Counted from the first letter of the stretch, positions 10,280-20,506 are shown. The stretch: DNA of 64,000 nucleotides from JABDQZ01 sp963801985 (GCA_963801985.1 CAWDGV010000004.1:1-64000), one strand, 5' to 3'. The notes: generated from the sequence alone by a model not told the origin. Numbers and translations: made by a program.

Positions 10280-10371
10280 TTCTGCATGCCAAACCATTTC
10301 TCTAATACTTATATACAGCTGGAAGTGCATCGCTTTTAAGCCTCGCACAAAATATTAAAATCAAAAGGATT

Positions 10372-11772
10372 TTACCTCTTATCCAGCTTACTGTAGCAAT
10401 CAATAAGAATTCTCGACTCTTCATGCCATTCGAATTTTTTATGTTTTTGTAATAATGCAGCCCTAAACTCTTCCAGTTTAGCCAATGGGAAATCGTTGAG
10501 AGTATCGGCAAAAGCCTGGGGCATCTGAAGGTCTCCAGCAACACCAAACCCATTTTTTTCTATGACGCTTCTGACAAAAGGAAGATCATTACTTAGAATA
10601 GGCAGGCACGCTGAAATGAATTCATAAAGTTTGTTGGGAGAAACGTAATGCGTATTAAGGTCCTTTCCATATGGATATGGTATCAACCCAATATCCGCAG
10701 AAGCTGTATAACTTAAAAGCTCATCCTGCGATTTGCTGGAAATAAAGGTTACCTTGTCAGTAACACCAAGATCTTTAACCATCTCCTGTAAAGTAGCTAC
10801 ATAATCTCCATAGCCCATTATCAACAAGTGAAATCTGTCATTATTTACCAGTTTCATTCCCTCAATAATATTTTCCAGATTACGTTCATTGGCAATCCAG
10901 CCCTGGTAAAGCAGAAGAATTTTATCTTTTAAAAAATCATATTCTTCCCTGAACCTGTCATGTGAATCGTTTACATTAAAATCACTCTGAGGGTCTATGG
11001 CATTTTGTAATACACCAACAGATATATTTTTGTATGTTTTCTCCATTTCTTTTGCAAGTAGCGGATTAACGGTAAAAATAATATCCGCATAATGGATATA
11101 CTTGTTTTCTATCTTTCTTAAGTGGTGACTTTGTTTTTTTGTCAGCCTTGGTTGTTCAGGATAGAACTCATGTGCGTCGTAGATTAGTGGTACGTTTAAT
11201 TCACGCTTTGCAAATACACCCGCTTTTAATTGTGGGAGGTCATGCACATGAATAACATCAGGATCATAGTACTTGATTCTTTTATATTTCAATTTGTCCA
11301 AAACGCTCATACGAGAGGACTTATTAATAAGATATCTTGTTAAATGGACAAATTTATTCGTAGCAATTGCTATAAAAGTTATTAATTTCAATACTATTTT
11401 AAGGATAAAGTGGATGATTTTCTGATAGCCAGAAAAACTTTTTTGCAAAATTATGTGTTGGCGACTGTATTTCTTAATTAATGGGTTGGGCGCCAAGATT
11501 ATCCTTGAAAAAATACTTTGAGTTTTCTGAGATAACCGATTTAATAAATTAATTATTCTGTTTTGAATATTAAGAATCAAAATTTCGAATTTTGTATATG
11601 CGTATTGAGGCAGCCTCTCAATTTTTATCGAATCGAGTATTTCAAACTCCGGCCTGGCAGGGTCATGGGCAGCAATCAGTATCACTTCGTTACCCTCATC
11701 CAGTAAAGATATACACTCAAGCAATATACGACGATCTATCTGGACATCATCGGTAAGCATAACAATTCTCAT
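10372..11772 (-). CDS. Family 4 glycosyltransferase
   Basis: This 466-residue GT-B enzyme starts MRIVMLTDDVQIDRRILLE. It has the acceptor motif DVIHVHDLPQLKAG, then LIYDAHEFYPEQPRL, and the donor half ILLLYQGWIANERNLENI, LIMGYGDYVATLQ and PNKLYEFISACLPILSND. The region of residues 85-165 is an insertion rich in Ile, Leu, Lys and Asn, absent from the shorter paralogue at 4973-6208. It includes a stretch that could associate with membrane. Its A+T content is visibly higher than in flanking housekeeping genes, as is usual for glycan clusters assembled by transfer. It starts six bases after the stop of the preceding transferase. Confidence 0.9.
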   Translation of the reverse strand: MRIVMLTDDVQIDRRILLECISLLDEGNEVILIAAHDPARPEFEILDSIKIERLPQYAYTKFEILILNIQNRIINLLNRLSQKTQSIFSRIILAPNPLIKKYSRQHIILQKSFSGYQKIIHFILKIVLKLITFIAIATNKFVHLTRYLINKSSRMSVLDKLKYKRIKYYDPDVIHVHDLPQLKAGVFAKRELNVPLIYDAHEFYPEQPRLTKKQSHHLRKIENKYIHYADIIFTVNPLLAKEMEKTYKNISVGVLQNAIDPQSDFNVNDSHDRFREEYDFLKDKILLLYQGWIANERNLENIIEGMKLVNNDRFHLLIMGYGDYVATLQEMVKDLGVTDKVTFISSKSQDELLSYTASADIGLIPYPYGKDLNTHYVSPNKLYEFISACLPILSNDLPFVRSVIEKNGFGVAGDLQMPQAFADTLNDFPLAKLEEFRAALLQKHKKFEWHEESRILIDCYSKLDKR

Positions 11773-11778
11773 ATCAGC

Positions 11779-12812
11779 TTATCCAAATTCATAGTAGTCA
11801 AGAGTTAGTTGTGCGACTTTTTTACTTGAGTGGGTATCAGTTACATATTTTATCCCTTTGTGACCCAAATCAGGCCAGTCAAAGTGCCGTTGAATCAGCT
11901 CTTTTAAAACGCTCAAGATGGTCAGCGGAGTTGCATTTATTAATGGCAAGTCCTCAGGGTAATATTTCAGCAAGTCTTCCCTGATATAGCATATAACCGG
12001 TTTACCTAAAGCCATCATTTCTACGGAGAATTGCCCATAGCTACCAACCAGAAGCTGGTCAACAACAATATCAGCGGTGGAGCATATTTTGAGCGCCTCC
12101 ACATAAGGCTTGTTTTCAACCAATACCAACTCGACATTGAAGCCGGTTTGTTTTAATTCAGTAATGGCGTTTTCCAGATAAATTGTTCCCTTGATAACCC
12201 GGTTGGAGGGAGCGTGTGCAATCTTAATGACACGGTTATCGGAGTATGTACTTTTTGGAGTACTCGACGAGGCATTTCGGATACTTCGCAGTTCATTTTC
12301 GGAGATTGGCTGTGGAAGCCACACACTACCGGGAACAAATTCCAAGAGATCGGGTGTACTGACGAATACTTTGTCAGCATATTGCGTAGCAACTTTAAGC
12401 GCTTTTTTTCGATTTGCGCTACAGGCCATAGGCCAACACGCTTTACATGCGCTGATATCGTATTTTTCAATAGTGGCCTTACTGTCCCGCACATCACAGC
12501 CACAAAAGTAAAAGAATACTTTTTTACCGAAAAATTTCAGCCACTTGACATCCCATAGGTATGGACCGGCAAAAGACTCACCAAAATAAAACTGATAAGT
12601 ATCGAACCTCCACCCCCGCGTTAAAAAAAACTTAATCATCTCAACCTTAAAAGCCATCGGGGATGTCGCTTTAATCACACCATCTGAAAAATAACGGAAG
12701 TTTCCTGTTGTACGGCAATAGGAATAAGTAGATACTGCCTAAGTTCTCGCTGTGCTCGGGCTAAAACCCCTGCCATACCACCAATGTTTTGCGGCCCATG
12801 AAAAACTCTCAT
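11779..12812 (-). CDS. Glycosyltransferase with one frameshift near its start
   Basis: The long open frame begins only at 12678, but the true start is probably ATG 12812, which overlaps the stop of the upstream 2-epimerase as ATGA. From there the frame reads MRVFHGPQNIGGMAGVLARA and is lost after RELR. One extra G at about 12739 (AGGCAG to AGGGCAG) joins it to AVSTYSYCRTTGNFRYFSD, which runs without a stop into the long frame. That gives 344 residues, and the total length is one base short of a multiple of three. The protein has a Cys-rich segment (FCGCDVRDS, ACKACWPMAC) and a GT-B-like donor half (FSVEMMALGKPVICYI). It is probably a glycan glycosyltransferase; donor and acceptor are unknown. 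Confidence 0.72.
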
Positions 12813-13876
12813 TTGAGGCTGTTTTCAATGGCATTAACAATCTTCCGGGCAGCATAACCATCACCATAAATCCCGGTGATATTTGCAGGAGTATTATTTA
12901 CCAACGCAACACCTTGAGTAATTGCGGTACTGTCAGACCCAGCCAGGACAGTCCAGCCCGCCTCGACCTGCTCAACCCATTCAGTGGTTTCTCTAAGCAC
13001 AACCGAGGGACGTTGCGCGAAATAAGCCTCACGTTGCACACCACCTGAATCAGTTAGAATACATTTAGACGAGATTTCCAGTGCCAGCATTTCCAGATAC
13101 CCTATTGGATCAATAAATTGAATATTTGATACATCAAGACCTTGATTAATAGACCCAAGGATTTTTGGACGAACCCGGGGATGAACTGGAAAAATGATTT
13201 TGCAATCGATGTCCGTGAGACCGCAGAGTATTCTATGCAGTTTCTCCGGGTCATCAGTGTTTTCAGCCCTGTGTACAGTGGCCAGCATATACTCACCTGG
13301 ATGGATATCTAGTTTATCTATAATTTCAGTTTTGGCCTTATCCTTATAAAACTGGAAACAGTCATACATTAAATCCCCCGTCAGCACGGTTCGGCCCAAT
13401 AAGTTTTCATTAGTCAGATTCGTTACTGCATGTTCGGTTGGAGCACAAAGTAAGTCGCTTACATGATCTGCTACTATGCGATTAATTTCTTCCGGCATAT
13501 GACGATCAAAACTTCTTAATCCGGCTTCAACATGTACTAGAGGTACATGTAATTTAGCACCTGCAAGAGCTCCCGCAAGCGTTGAATTGGTATCACCATC
13601 AACAATGACAGCATCAGGACGATTTTCGAGAATAATCTCATCCAAAAATGAAAGCATTCTACCCGTTTGTACACCCTGTGAGCCGGAACCAACTCCTAGA
13701 TTAATATCGGGCTTGGGGATACCCAGCTCATCAAAAAATATCTGGCTCATATTTTGATCATAATGCTGGCCGGTATGAACCAGTATTTCACTGTAGCCCC
13801 GTTTATCGATCTCCTGCCGTAAAATAGCTGCCTGCATAAATTGTGGTCGGGCACCAACCACTCTTAGAAATTTCAT
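12809..13876 (-). CDS. wecB: UDP-N-acetylglucosamine 2-epimerase (non-hydrolysing)
   Basis: This 355-residue member of the WecB family interconverts UDP-GlcNAc and UDP-ManNAc through elimination of UDP. Signatures are GARPQFMQAA at the N-terminus, HTGQHYDQNMS, VDGDTNSTLAGALAGAK, HVEAGLRSFDRHMPEEINR, ATVHRAEN and LTDSGGVQREAYF. Length is normal for the family (about 360-380). It is the second of two such epimerases in the cluster. The other, at 18257-19342, sits with the WlbA-type pathway genes, so this copy is the better candidate for plain UDP-ManNAc supply. It overlaps the methyltransferase upstream and the glycosyltransferase downstream by four bases each. Confidence 0.92.
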   Translation of the reverse strand: MKFLRVVGARPQFMQAAILRQEIDKRGYSEILVHTGQHYDQNMSQIFFDELGIPKPDINLGVGSGSQGVQTGRMLSFLDEIILENRPDAVIVDGDTNSTLAGALAGAKLHVPLVHVEAGLRSFDRHMPEEINRIVADHVSDLLCAPTEHAVTNLTNENLLGRTVLTGDLMYDCFQFYKDKAKTEIIDKLDIHPGEYMLATVHRAENTDDPEKLHRILCGLTDIDCKIIFPVHPRVRPKILGSINQGLDVSNIQFIDPIGYLEMLALEISSKCILTDSGGVQREAYFAQRPSVVLRETTEWVEQVEAGWTVLAGSDSTAITQGVALVNNTPANITGIYGDGYAARKIVNAIENSLK

Positions 13877-15692
13877 GATGAAGACGAACCTTTTTTGACT
13901 AATGATGAGAGCTTCACAAGAATATGCTTTATGCGATTAGACTTTGAAGACAGAATATTAAAACGATCCTGTAGCTCGGTGTAATGTGCCTCCATTTCTG
14001 TGGCACGGTTCTCAGCCTGAACACGGGCAGTTTCAGTAAGATTCAACAGATCTTGCAGGGAATTCAAGCGGCCCAGGAGTTCATTTACCCGTACTTCCAA
14101 AGCTGTTTCCTCAGGATCTTTGACAAAGCCTTCTAAATTCTGATCCTGATAGTTAAATGCATTTCCGGAAATATCAGTCAAAAGTGAAACAGGAACGATA
14201 AATTTCTTGTTTATATGTGGAGAATCCGGGATTAAGTGTGACAGATCGTACGATCCTTGATGACCAGATATCCTTATCGTTTCAGGTCGCAGTTTTAACA
14301 CTTCCAATTCCAGCCTCATGCCAGCTTTCAGGTTATTAGTATCAATTGTTACTGCCTGTTGCTCTGGAGAGTATTTATAAACTTTGTCTCGATTTTTATT
14401 ATCTCTAAGTTGTTGTAATTGACATATAGCGCTAGAGCCAACTGAGCCCCCGGCTATTTTAAGTAATACGCCATAAGGCGTTATATGGTTTTCATTGATT
14501 TCGAATTCCAATGTTAAAGTTTTTTTAACCCCTACACCATGGCAATCAGCTGATGCTATATCGCGGTAGTTACCTGACATAGAGTCAAATATACTCGCAG
14601 TAAATACACCTGAAGATTCATCAATATAATCAAGATCTAAAGAAAAAGAATTTGAATCTCCAACCAATGATAAAGCAACTATTACGTTAGTTACTTCTGT
14701 ATCATTTGAATTAGCAGAATGAGTTACCACATCAGCGCTTGTGATGTACTTACCCCCTTCATCCAAAATAGAGAAACCTTCAACCAATTGACTATCACAT
14801 AAAAAGTCTACATTGTTGCAAGAGGTCAGGACCGGGCGAATGGGAGTATTGGAATATAATTTAATTGTGCTGCTTTTATCAGTATTGTTTGAAGGCAATG
14901 AATTCTTTGGAATAAAAATGCCAAGCTCTTCATAGCGGACACCGAAGCATGGCTTCCGGCTTTTTATACGTTTTGAAATTGCGCCATTCATGGACAGGTT
15001 TGAATCACAACTTGTATTAAATCGTGTATCACACAATGGGCATTGCGTATTAGATGTATAAACGAACAATTCATCTTGCAAAAATGCCGTTCTGAATCCT
15101 TTCGGGATATCAGGTTTCACTTTTCCAATCGGATAAAAGCTGGCTGGTAAGTTTTTATCTAATAATTCAAACCAGGTATTCTGGTCGAAATAATTGATAT
15201 GGTGATAAGGATTGAATACCGTACTGCATTTTGGGCATTGAACAATTATTGCATCAGATTCAGATGCAGGAGTTATAATCAATACTCCATGCCTGGAGAC
15301 CCGTAATAGTTCCGAGAGTGAAGTTCTAACTTCATCAGGCCGCAGGTGTTCAAAAACATCCATAGACCATGAAAAGTCAAATGCGTTATCGGTAAAAGGC
15401 AGTGAACCTATAGACCCACAAATCGATGTAATCCGACTATTCGATATATTACTGAGCGCCACTTGACTCATATCATAACAAACAAGATTAACTTCCTGAT
15501 TCTCTTGAATTAGCGATGTTGCGACAATGCCATCGCCACTACCCGCATCCAGAATATTGCGCATTCGTTTAAGTTTTTTAAAATGTGATTTATTATTTTG
15601 ACTACATGCTGCTGTGCAAGGCTCAAGGACTTTCTACCCCAGTGATCTTGCATATCGTAATATGTGTGATTGCCAGACATTGTCTTGCTCAC
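13873..15692 (-). CDS. SAM methyltransferase with beta domain and C-terminal coiled coil, one frameshift
   Basis: The start is probably GTG 15692, overlapping the Wzt stop (GTGA), with a GGAG box seven bases upstream. The frame from there (MSKTMSGNHTYYDMQDHWG) is lost in an A-run near 15568. One more A rejoins it to MRNILDAGSGDGIVAT, motif I of class I methyltransferases, giving 606 residues. After the catalytic domain come Cys pairs (CPKC, CPLC), a beta-rich region of about 250 residues and a predicted 50-residue coiled coil (ELLGRLNSLQDLLNL onward) ending in a basic, Ser-rich tail. A methyltransferase plus coiled coil next to Wzm/Wzt recalls WbdD-type chain terminators, which cap the glycan and measure its length. 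The methyl acceptor is inferred, not shown. Confidence 0.75.
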
Positions 15693-17485
15693 AACTCCTC
15701 TACCTCCCAGGTGCAGTGACTTCGAGATATGCCCAAGTCAATTACCCCACCTTCCGGCTGCTCAACAAGAATCTCATAACGCCTGTCCTGTAACAGATAT
15801 GCCGATCTTTCGGTATCCAGACTATGATGATCAATTGGCGGAAAAACCCCCAGTGATAAAAAATAATTCCCTCTACCCAAAGATAAACTAGGAACTGACA
15901 AAGTAACCATGTATTCCTTTTCTGCCTGCAGGTAATCAGTCTGACTGGAGACCATTCGAGACAATGTCTGAAAAGCAATTAACCCTGAACGATGAAAACA
16001 GGCGACAAATTCTGGCTGGTAAATATCTCTGAACACCCGAACCCTGATAAGAATATTAAATGAATCAAATGTTTTAAATATTGATTTTTTGTTACCCGAA
16101 CTATCTACAAATTCTACATTTTTAAATTCCAAATGCCCCGTATAGAGTTCGTATTCATTCGCAGTCGATGTGATATTCGACACTTCTGAATCATCGCTGA
16201 CGTTTAGTTGTTTGGAATCAATTTGAGGCAAGACACCGACACTTGAAAGATATTTCTCTACCAGACTTCCTGGTATTTCCAGAACAGCCTCCTCCCAACT
16301 TGCGCTTGAAGGAAGAAAAAAAATATCCTGGTAAGTATCTCCATCAAAACATTGAACCTTCGCGCCCCCTCCGGAATACTTCAATTTAATATTGATTGCT
16401 TTTTCCATATCAATAGCATCAAAACTAAAAACTATAGCCCCGGAGTTCTGCGCTTGTATTTCTCTAGCCCAGGTTTTGTTGTCAAGCTTAACCGGTGACG
16501 ACCAAACACCAACAGTATTATCCATAAGGACGAAAGCATCAGATTCGACTGAAGTATCCTGGGCATCACCAATATACAATTCTGAAAGTATTTGGTTTTG
16601 CTTAAGGATTGAAGCATATGAGATGTGAACTGGTGCATTACCGGCAGAAAGCCTGATTATCAGATGTATTGGGCGGTTGTTTTTTTGTATAAGCTGCATG
16701 GAACCGATTTGCATCATACTATTTCTGGCATCCAGTCGAATTTGCTCACGCTTTCGTACAGCATCTGAATACGCCTTTGAAACAGCCATCACGTCACCAC
16801 GCATCCTGATTTTTCCACGCTCAAGCCAAATGGCTTCATCGCAAAGTCGTTCAACCGAAGACATATCATGTGAAACAAATAGTACTGTTGTGCCTCCTGA
16901 TGTGAGTGATTGCATTCTTTCGTAAGCCTTGTGCGAAAAATACGAATCACCTGCACCGAGAATCTCATCAATAATTAGAATTTCTGGCGAAATCTCAGTA
17001 GCCACAGAAAATGCCAACCTGGCATACATTCCGGCAGAATAGGTTTTTAATGGATTATGGATAAATTCCTCTAACTCAGTGAATTCAACTATTGAATCAG
17101 CCAGTTTGCGAGCCTTTACACCAGTTATTCCCATATAACTCAATGAAGCAAGAATATTTTCCCAACCAGAAAATTCAGGATGAAAGCCTGTCCCCAGTTC
17201 CATAAGAGCACTAACCTTACCCTGTACGTGAACCTCACCCTCTGTTGCCTTAAGTTGCCCTGCAATTATTTTTAACAGGGTGCTCTTGCCAGCACCATTA
17301 CTGCCGACAATAGCTATTTTACTTCCGCGTCGAATTGACAGGTTTATATCGCGCAAAGCCCAGAACTCATCGTAATGAGATAATGAAACTTTAAAACCTA
17401 ACAAATCCAGAATTCTGTATCTTGAACTCTTAAAAATTCGATACCTTTTAGAAGTTTGATACAAGCTTATGATTTCATCAGACAT
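15689..17485 (-). CDS. wzt: ABC transporter ATPase for polysaccharide export (Wzt-like) with extra domain
   Basis: This is the nucleotide-binding subunit of a glycan exporter at the inner membrane. Residues 1-245 form the NBD: Walker A GSNGAGKST at 61-69, signature YSAGM at 148-152, Walker B LIIDEIL at about 169-175 and switch His in SHD. Residues about 445-598 resemble the Wzt C-terminal carbohydrate-binding domain that recognises the finished chain end. At 598 residues it is far longer than typical Wzt (about 400-430). Residues about 265-425 form an additional beta-rich segment between the two (see findings). It overlaps the permease gene upstream by eight bases and the methyltransferase downstream by four, indicating tight coupling of capping and export. 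Confidence 0.9.
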   Translation of the reverse strand: MSDEIISLYQTSKRYRIFKSSRYRILDLLGFKVSLSHYDEFWALRDINLSIRRGSKIAIVGSNGAGKSTLLKIIAGQLKATEGEVHVQGKVSALMELGTGFHPEFSGWENILASLSYMGITGVKARKLADSIVEFTELEEFIHNPLKTYSAGMYARLAFSVATEISPEILIIDEILGAGDSYFSHKAYERMQSLTSGGTTVLFVSHDMSSVERLCDEAIWLERGKIRMRGDVMAVSKAYSDAVRKREQIRLDARNSMMQIGSMQLIQKNNRPIHLIIRLSAGNAPVHISYASILKQNQILSELYIGDAQDTSVESDAFVLMDNTVGVWSSPVKLDNKTWAREIQAQNSGAIVFSFDAIDMEKAINIKLKYSGGGAKVQCFDGDTYQDIFFLPSSASWEEAVLEIPGSLVEKYLSSVGVLPQIDSKQLNVSDDSEVSNITSTANEYELYTGHLEFKNVEFVDSSGNKKSIFKTFDSFNILIRVRVFRDIYQPEFVACFHRSGLIAFQTLSRMVSSQTDYLQAEKEYMVTLSVPSLSLGRGNYFLSLGVFPPIDHHSLDTERSAYLLQDRRYEILVEQPEGGVIDLGISRSHCTWEVEEL

Positions 17486-18260
17486 AATCAGAAAATACTG
17501 GTTTCAGTCGAGTGAAAAAATAAAATCCGCTCACAAACATCAAAAGCGAAATAGTAATGAACATTAGAAGCAAGTCGTACGGTATAGATCCAAAGATTAT
17601 CACCTCTCGATATAACATGATCATGTAGTAGAGAGGGTTGGGATACATAAGAGGCATTAACTCTGGCGGTATCATATCTGCCGTATAAGCAATAGGAGAA
17701 ACAAGCATTAACAGTAAAATCACCACTGCAATCATTTGCCCTATATCCTGAAATAAAACATTAAGGGCCGACAACCACCAGATAAGACCAATTGTAAATA
17801 TCAACTGCAAAAACAAAATAAGCGGTATAGCCAATTGAGTGACATGTATTTCTCCCTTGGACCATAAAATAGCCAGCAAAATCAACAGGCCAACAAGCAT
17901 TGTCACCGCACTGCTTAACACTGCTTTAACCGGTATTAATTCTATTGGAAACAAGGTGTTCTTTATCAGGTTTTTATTATTCACTACTGAGGAAACACCA
18001 GCACTCAAGGCTTCTGCAAAACCAAGAAATGGAATTAATCCTGAAAAGATAACCAATACATAGTCTACCGTGGTTAATTCGCCTAAACGAATCTTGAAAA
18101 TCATTATGTAAACTACCGCGTAAAGCCCTAGAAAAATTACCGGGTAAATCAGCGCCCATAAAATGCCAAATACTGTTCCAGCATACCGCGATTTCACATC
18201 ACTTAATGTTGTAGCCCATAGCACTCTTCTTTGTTGATATAAAAATATGAAGCCTTTCAC
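17478..18260 (-). CDS. wzm: ABC transporter permease for polysaccharide export (Wzm-like)
   Basis: This 260-residue ABC-2 type membrane protein has about six hydrophobic helices. The N-terminus (MKGFIFLYQQRRVLWATTLSD, then RYAGTVFGILWALIYP) carries the amphipathic and coupling segments characteristic of Wzm/TagG/KpsM permeases. It pairs with the ATPase that follows in an eight-base overlap to move the undecaprenyl-linked glycan across the inner membrane. Length is normal for the family. Its start overlaps the upstream 2-epimerase stop by four bases. Confidence 0.92.
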   Translation of the reverse strand: MKGFIFLYQQRRVLWATTLSDVKSRYAGTVFGILWALIYPVIFLGLYAVVYIMIFKIRLGELTTVDYVLVIFSGLIPFLGFAEALSAGVSSVVNNKNLIKNTLFPIELIPVKAVLSSAVTMLVGLLILLAILWSKGEIHVTQLAIPLILFLQLIFTIGLIWWLSALNVLFQDIGQMIAVVILLLMLVSPIAYTADMIPPELMPLMYPNPLYYMIMLYREVIIFGSIPYDLLLMFITISLLMFVSGFYFFTRLKPVFSDYV

Positions 18261-19342
18261 CGGTATTCCATCATCATTTGAACTACCTTGTTTGAAGCAT
18301 GCCCATTTCCATACAAACTGGTATTCAGGTCTATTTTTTCTGACCCTTGGGATTTCCAGGCCGCATAAATTTTTTCTGTATCTGCACCTGCCAGCACATT
18401 ACCACCTGCATGGACCGTTTCAATCCATTCAGTCTCATCACGCATGGTTATACAAGGCACACCATAGAAAAAAGCTTCTTTCTGAACACCTCCAGAGTCA
18501 GTAAGGATGACCCTGGCAGCCTTTTCCAATGCAACCATATCCAGAAATGGCAGTGGCTCAAATACAATCAGTGAATCCAGATAGTGCATTAAGCCATAAT
18601 CATTTATCAGTTTACGCGTTCGTGGGTGAAGAGGTAATACGAGAGAGATCTCTTCAGCGATACGGGAAAATGCGTTCAATATTGCACTTAAACGTTCCGG
18701 GTCGTCGGTATTTTCGGCACGATGGCATGTCGCTAAAACAAATTGTCTATCCTGCAAGCCAAATCTTTCGGAAATATCTATCTGTGAACCCGCCCGGTCA
18801 CCGTAAAAAAGTGCGGCATCATACATAACATCACCCACATTATGTATTCCCTGGCTTACCCCCTCCTGTTTAAGGTTCTGTACTGCAGTTTCTGTCGGGC
18901 AAAACAGGAGCGTAGAAACACGGTCTACAAGTATCCGGTTTATTTCCTCCGGCATACGCATATTAAAAGAGCGTAAACCAGCCTCGACATGCGCTACAGG
19001 AATCTGCAATTTGGCCGCAGCGAGTGCACCAGCGAGTGTTGAGTTGGTATCGCCATATACCAGTAACCAATCAGGATTCTCATCTATCAGGACTTTTTCA
19101 ATGGCTTCGAGCATACGCCCTGTCATCGCACCATGATGTCCACCGGAAACTTCAAGGTTATATTTTGGCCTGGGGATATCCAGCTCATCAAAGAACACTT
19201 TTGACATATTGTCATCGTAGTGCTGTCCGGTATGAACAAGCACCTCTTCAATCTTTCCTGCATAGTCATCACGAATAACGCGTGATACTGCAGCAGCCTT
19301 GATAAACTGTGGCCGTGCTCCAATTACTGTCAGAATTTTCAT
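18257..19342 (-). CDS. wbpI: UDP-GlcNAc 2-epimerase family protein (WbpI-like)
   Basis: The 361-residue protein has the full non-hydrolysing 2-epimerase signature: GARPQFIKAAAVS, HTGQHYDDNMS, VYGDTNSTLAGALAAAK, HVEAGLRSFNMRMPEEINR, ATCHRAENTDD and LTDSGGVQKEAFF. It directly follows a WlbA-WbpD-WbpE set. In the ManNAc3NAcA pathway of Pseudomonas and Bordetella the last step is WbpI, which epimerises UDP-GlcNAc(3NAc)A to UDP-ManNAc(3NAc)A. I assign that role from context, since the family signature alone does not separate it from WecB. The paralogue at 12809-13876 would then serve UDP-ManNAc. Confidence 0.85.
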   Translation of the reverse strand: MKILTVIGARPQFIKAAAVSRVIRDDYAGKIEEVLVHTGQHYDDNMSKVFFDELDIPRPKYNLEVSGGHHGAMTGRMLEAIEKVLIDENPDWLLVYGDTNSTLAGALAAAKLQIPVAHVEAGLRSFNMRMPEEINRILVDRVSTLLFCPTETAVQNLKQEGVSQGIHNVGDVMYDAALFYGDRAGSQIDISERFGLQDRQFVLATCHRAENTDDPERLSAILNAFSRIAEEISLVLPLHPRTRKLINDYGLMHYLDSLIVFEPLPFLDMVALEKAARVILTDSGGVQKEAFFYGVPCITMRDETEWIETVHAGGNVLAGADTEKIYAAWKSQGSEKIDLNTSLYGNGHASNKVVQMMMEYR

Positions 19343-19401
19343 GCGTATATCAGTAACTCGTTACTACTTACATCGATGAATTGAACAATAAACACCAGCA
19401 T

Positions 19402-20487
19402 TTAAATCCTGCTCATCGTATCGACTATTTTCTGAATATCTTTTTCCTGCAAATAAGGATGCATTGGCAGACTCATGACTTTTTTTGAAGCTGCTTCGGC
19501 AACAGTCAGGTCAAATTCATCGGTATACAATGCCGGCTGCAGGTTTAGTGGCACTGGGTAATGAACTGCTGTAGGAATTTCGTTTGCGTGCAGGTGTTGC
19601 TGAAAATCATCCCGGTGATCTACCTGAACCGTGAACTGCGCATACACACTGGTATTTCCCTGCGTAATATAGGGCGGTATCACGTCCGGGCAAGAGGATG
19701 AAAGTAAATCAGAGAACCTGTTGCCAATTTCCTGACGGGCAGCAATTTCATCAGGAAAAATATCCAGCTTGGCAAGCAGGATGGCCGCCTGCATGGTATC
19801 GAGCCGACCGTTAATACCAATTCTTGGGTGATGATAACGCCTGTCCTGGCCATGAACACGAATTTCTTTCATTGCTTTAGCCAGCTGCTCATCATCAGTG
19901 AAACACGCACCTCCATCGCCGTAGGCACCCAGTGGCTTACTGGGAAAAAAACTGGTACAGCCAATGGTCGACAGGGAGCCCGATTGTCTTCCATTGGACG
20001 TTGCCCCGAGGCTCTGGGCCGCATCTTCAATTACGGCAAGCCCATGTTTATTTGCTATTGTGTTGATTGCAGCAAAATCAGCACATTGTCCATAGAGGCT
20101 CACCGGCAGAATAGCTTTTGTTTGCGGCGTAATCGCGGTTTCAATTTTTGCCGGATCGATATTAAAAGTCTCAGGATCAATATCGACAAATACTGGTTTG
20201 GCACCAAGCAATGCTATCATTTCACCTGTCGCAATGAAGGTGAATGGCGAGGTAATAATCTCATCCCCGGGTTTTATTCCCAGCGCCATCATTGCAATGA
20301 GCAGAGCGTCTGTTCCGGAGGCAACACCGATACAGTATTTCACCCCGACAAAATCAGCCAGGCGTTCCTCAAACTCGACAACTTCAGGTCCCATGATATA
20401 GCGGCCATGCTTGAGAACCGCTGCGATCCGTCGGTCTATCTCAGGTTTGATTATTGCCTGCTGACTTTTTAAATCAATAAAATCCAT
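19402..20487 (-). CDS. wbpE: DegT/DnrJ/EryC1/StrS aminotransferase (WbpE/WlbC-like)
   Basis: This PLP-dependent sugar aminotransferase of 361 residues starts at ATG 20487 (MDFIDLKSQQAII), where family members begin. The longer open frame to 20559 overlaps the upstream gene and adds an atypical leader. Visible motifs are GVASGTDALLIAMMAL, SPFTFIATGEMIALLG, EDAAQSLGA and the Schiff-base lysine in FFPSKPLGAYGDGG. In the ManNAc3NAcA pathway WbpE transfers an amino group from glutamate to the 3-keto sugar produced by WbpB, giving UDP-GlcNAc(3N)A. Neighbours for the preceding and following steps are adjacent, which makes this assignment strong. Confidence 0.9.
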   Translation of the reverse strand: MDFIDLKSQQAIIKPEIDRRIAAVLKHGRYIMGPEVVEFEERLADFVGVKYCIGVASGTDALLIAMMALGIKPGDEIITSPFTFIATGEMIALLGAKPVFVDIDPETFNIDPAKIETAITPQTKAILPVSLYGQCADFAAINTIANKHGLAVIEDAAQSLGATSNGRQSGSLSTIGCTSFFPSKPLGAYGDGGACFTDDEQLAKAMKEIRVHGQDRRYHHPRIGINGRLDTMQAAILLAKLDIFPDEIAARQEIGNRFSDLLSSSCPDVIPPYITQGNTSVYAQFTVQVDHRDDFQQHLHANEIPTAVHYPVPLNLQPALYTDEFDLTVAEAASKKVMSLPMHPYLQEKDIQKIVDTMSRI

Positions 20488-20506
20488 TGGCGCTTCGATA
20501 TAATAT

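Noticed and set aside
19828..20472. Plus-strand open frame of 214 codons opposite wbpE
   Set aside because: It is a shadow of the aminotransferase gene; no domain or ribosome-binding site.
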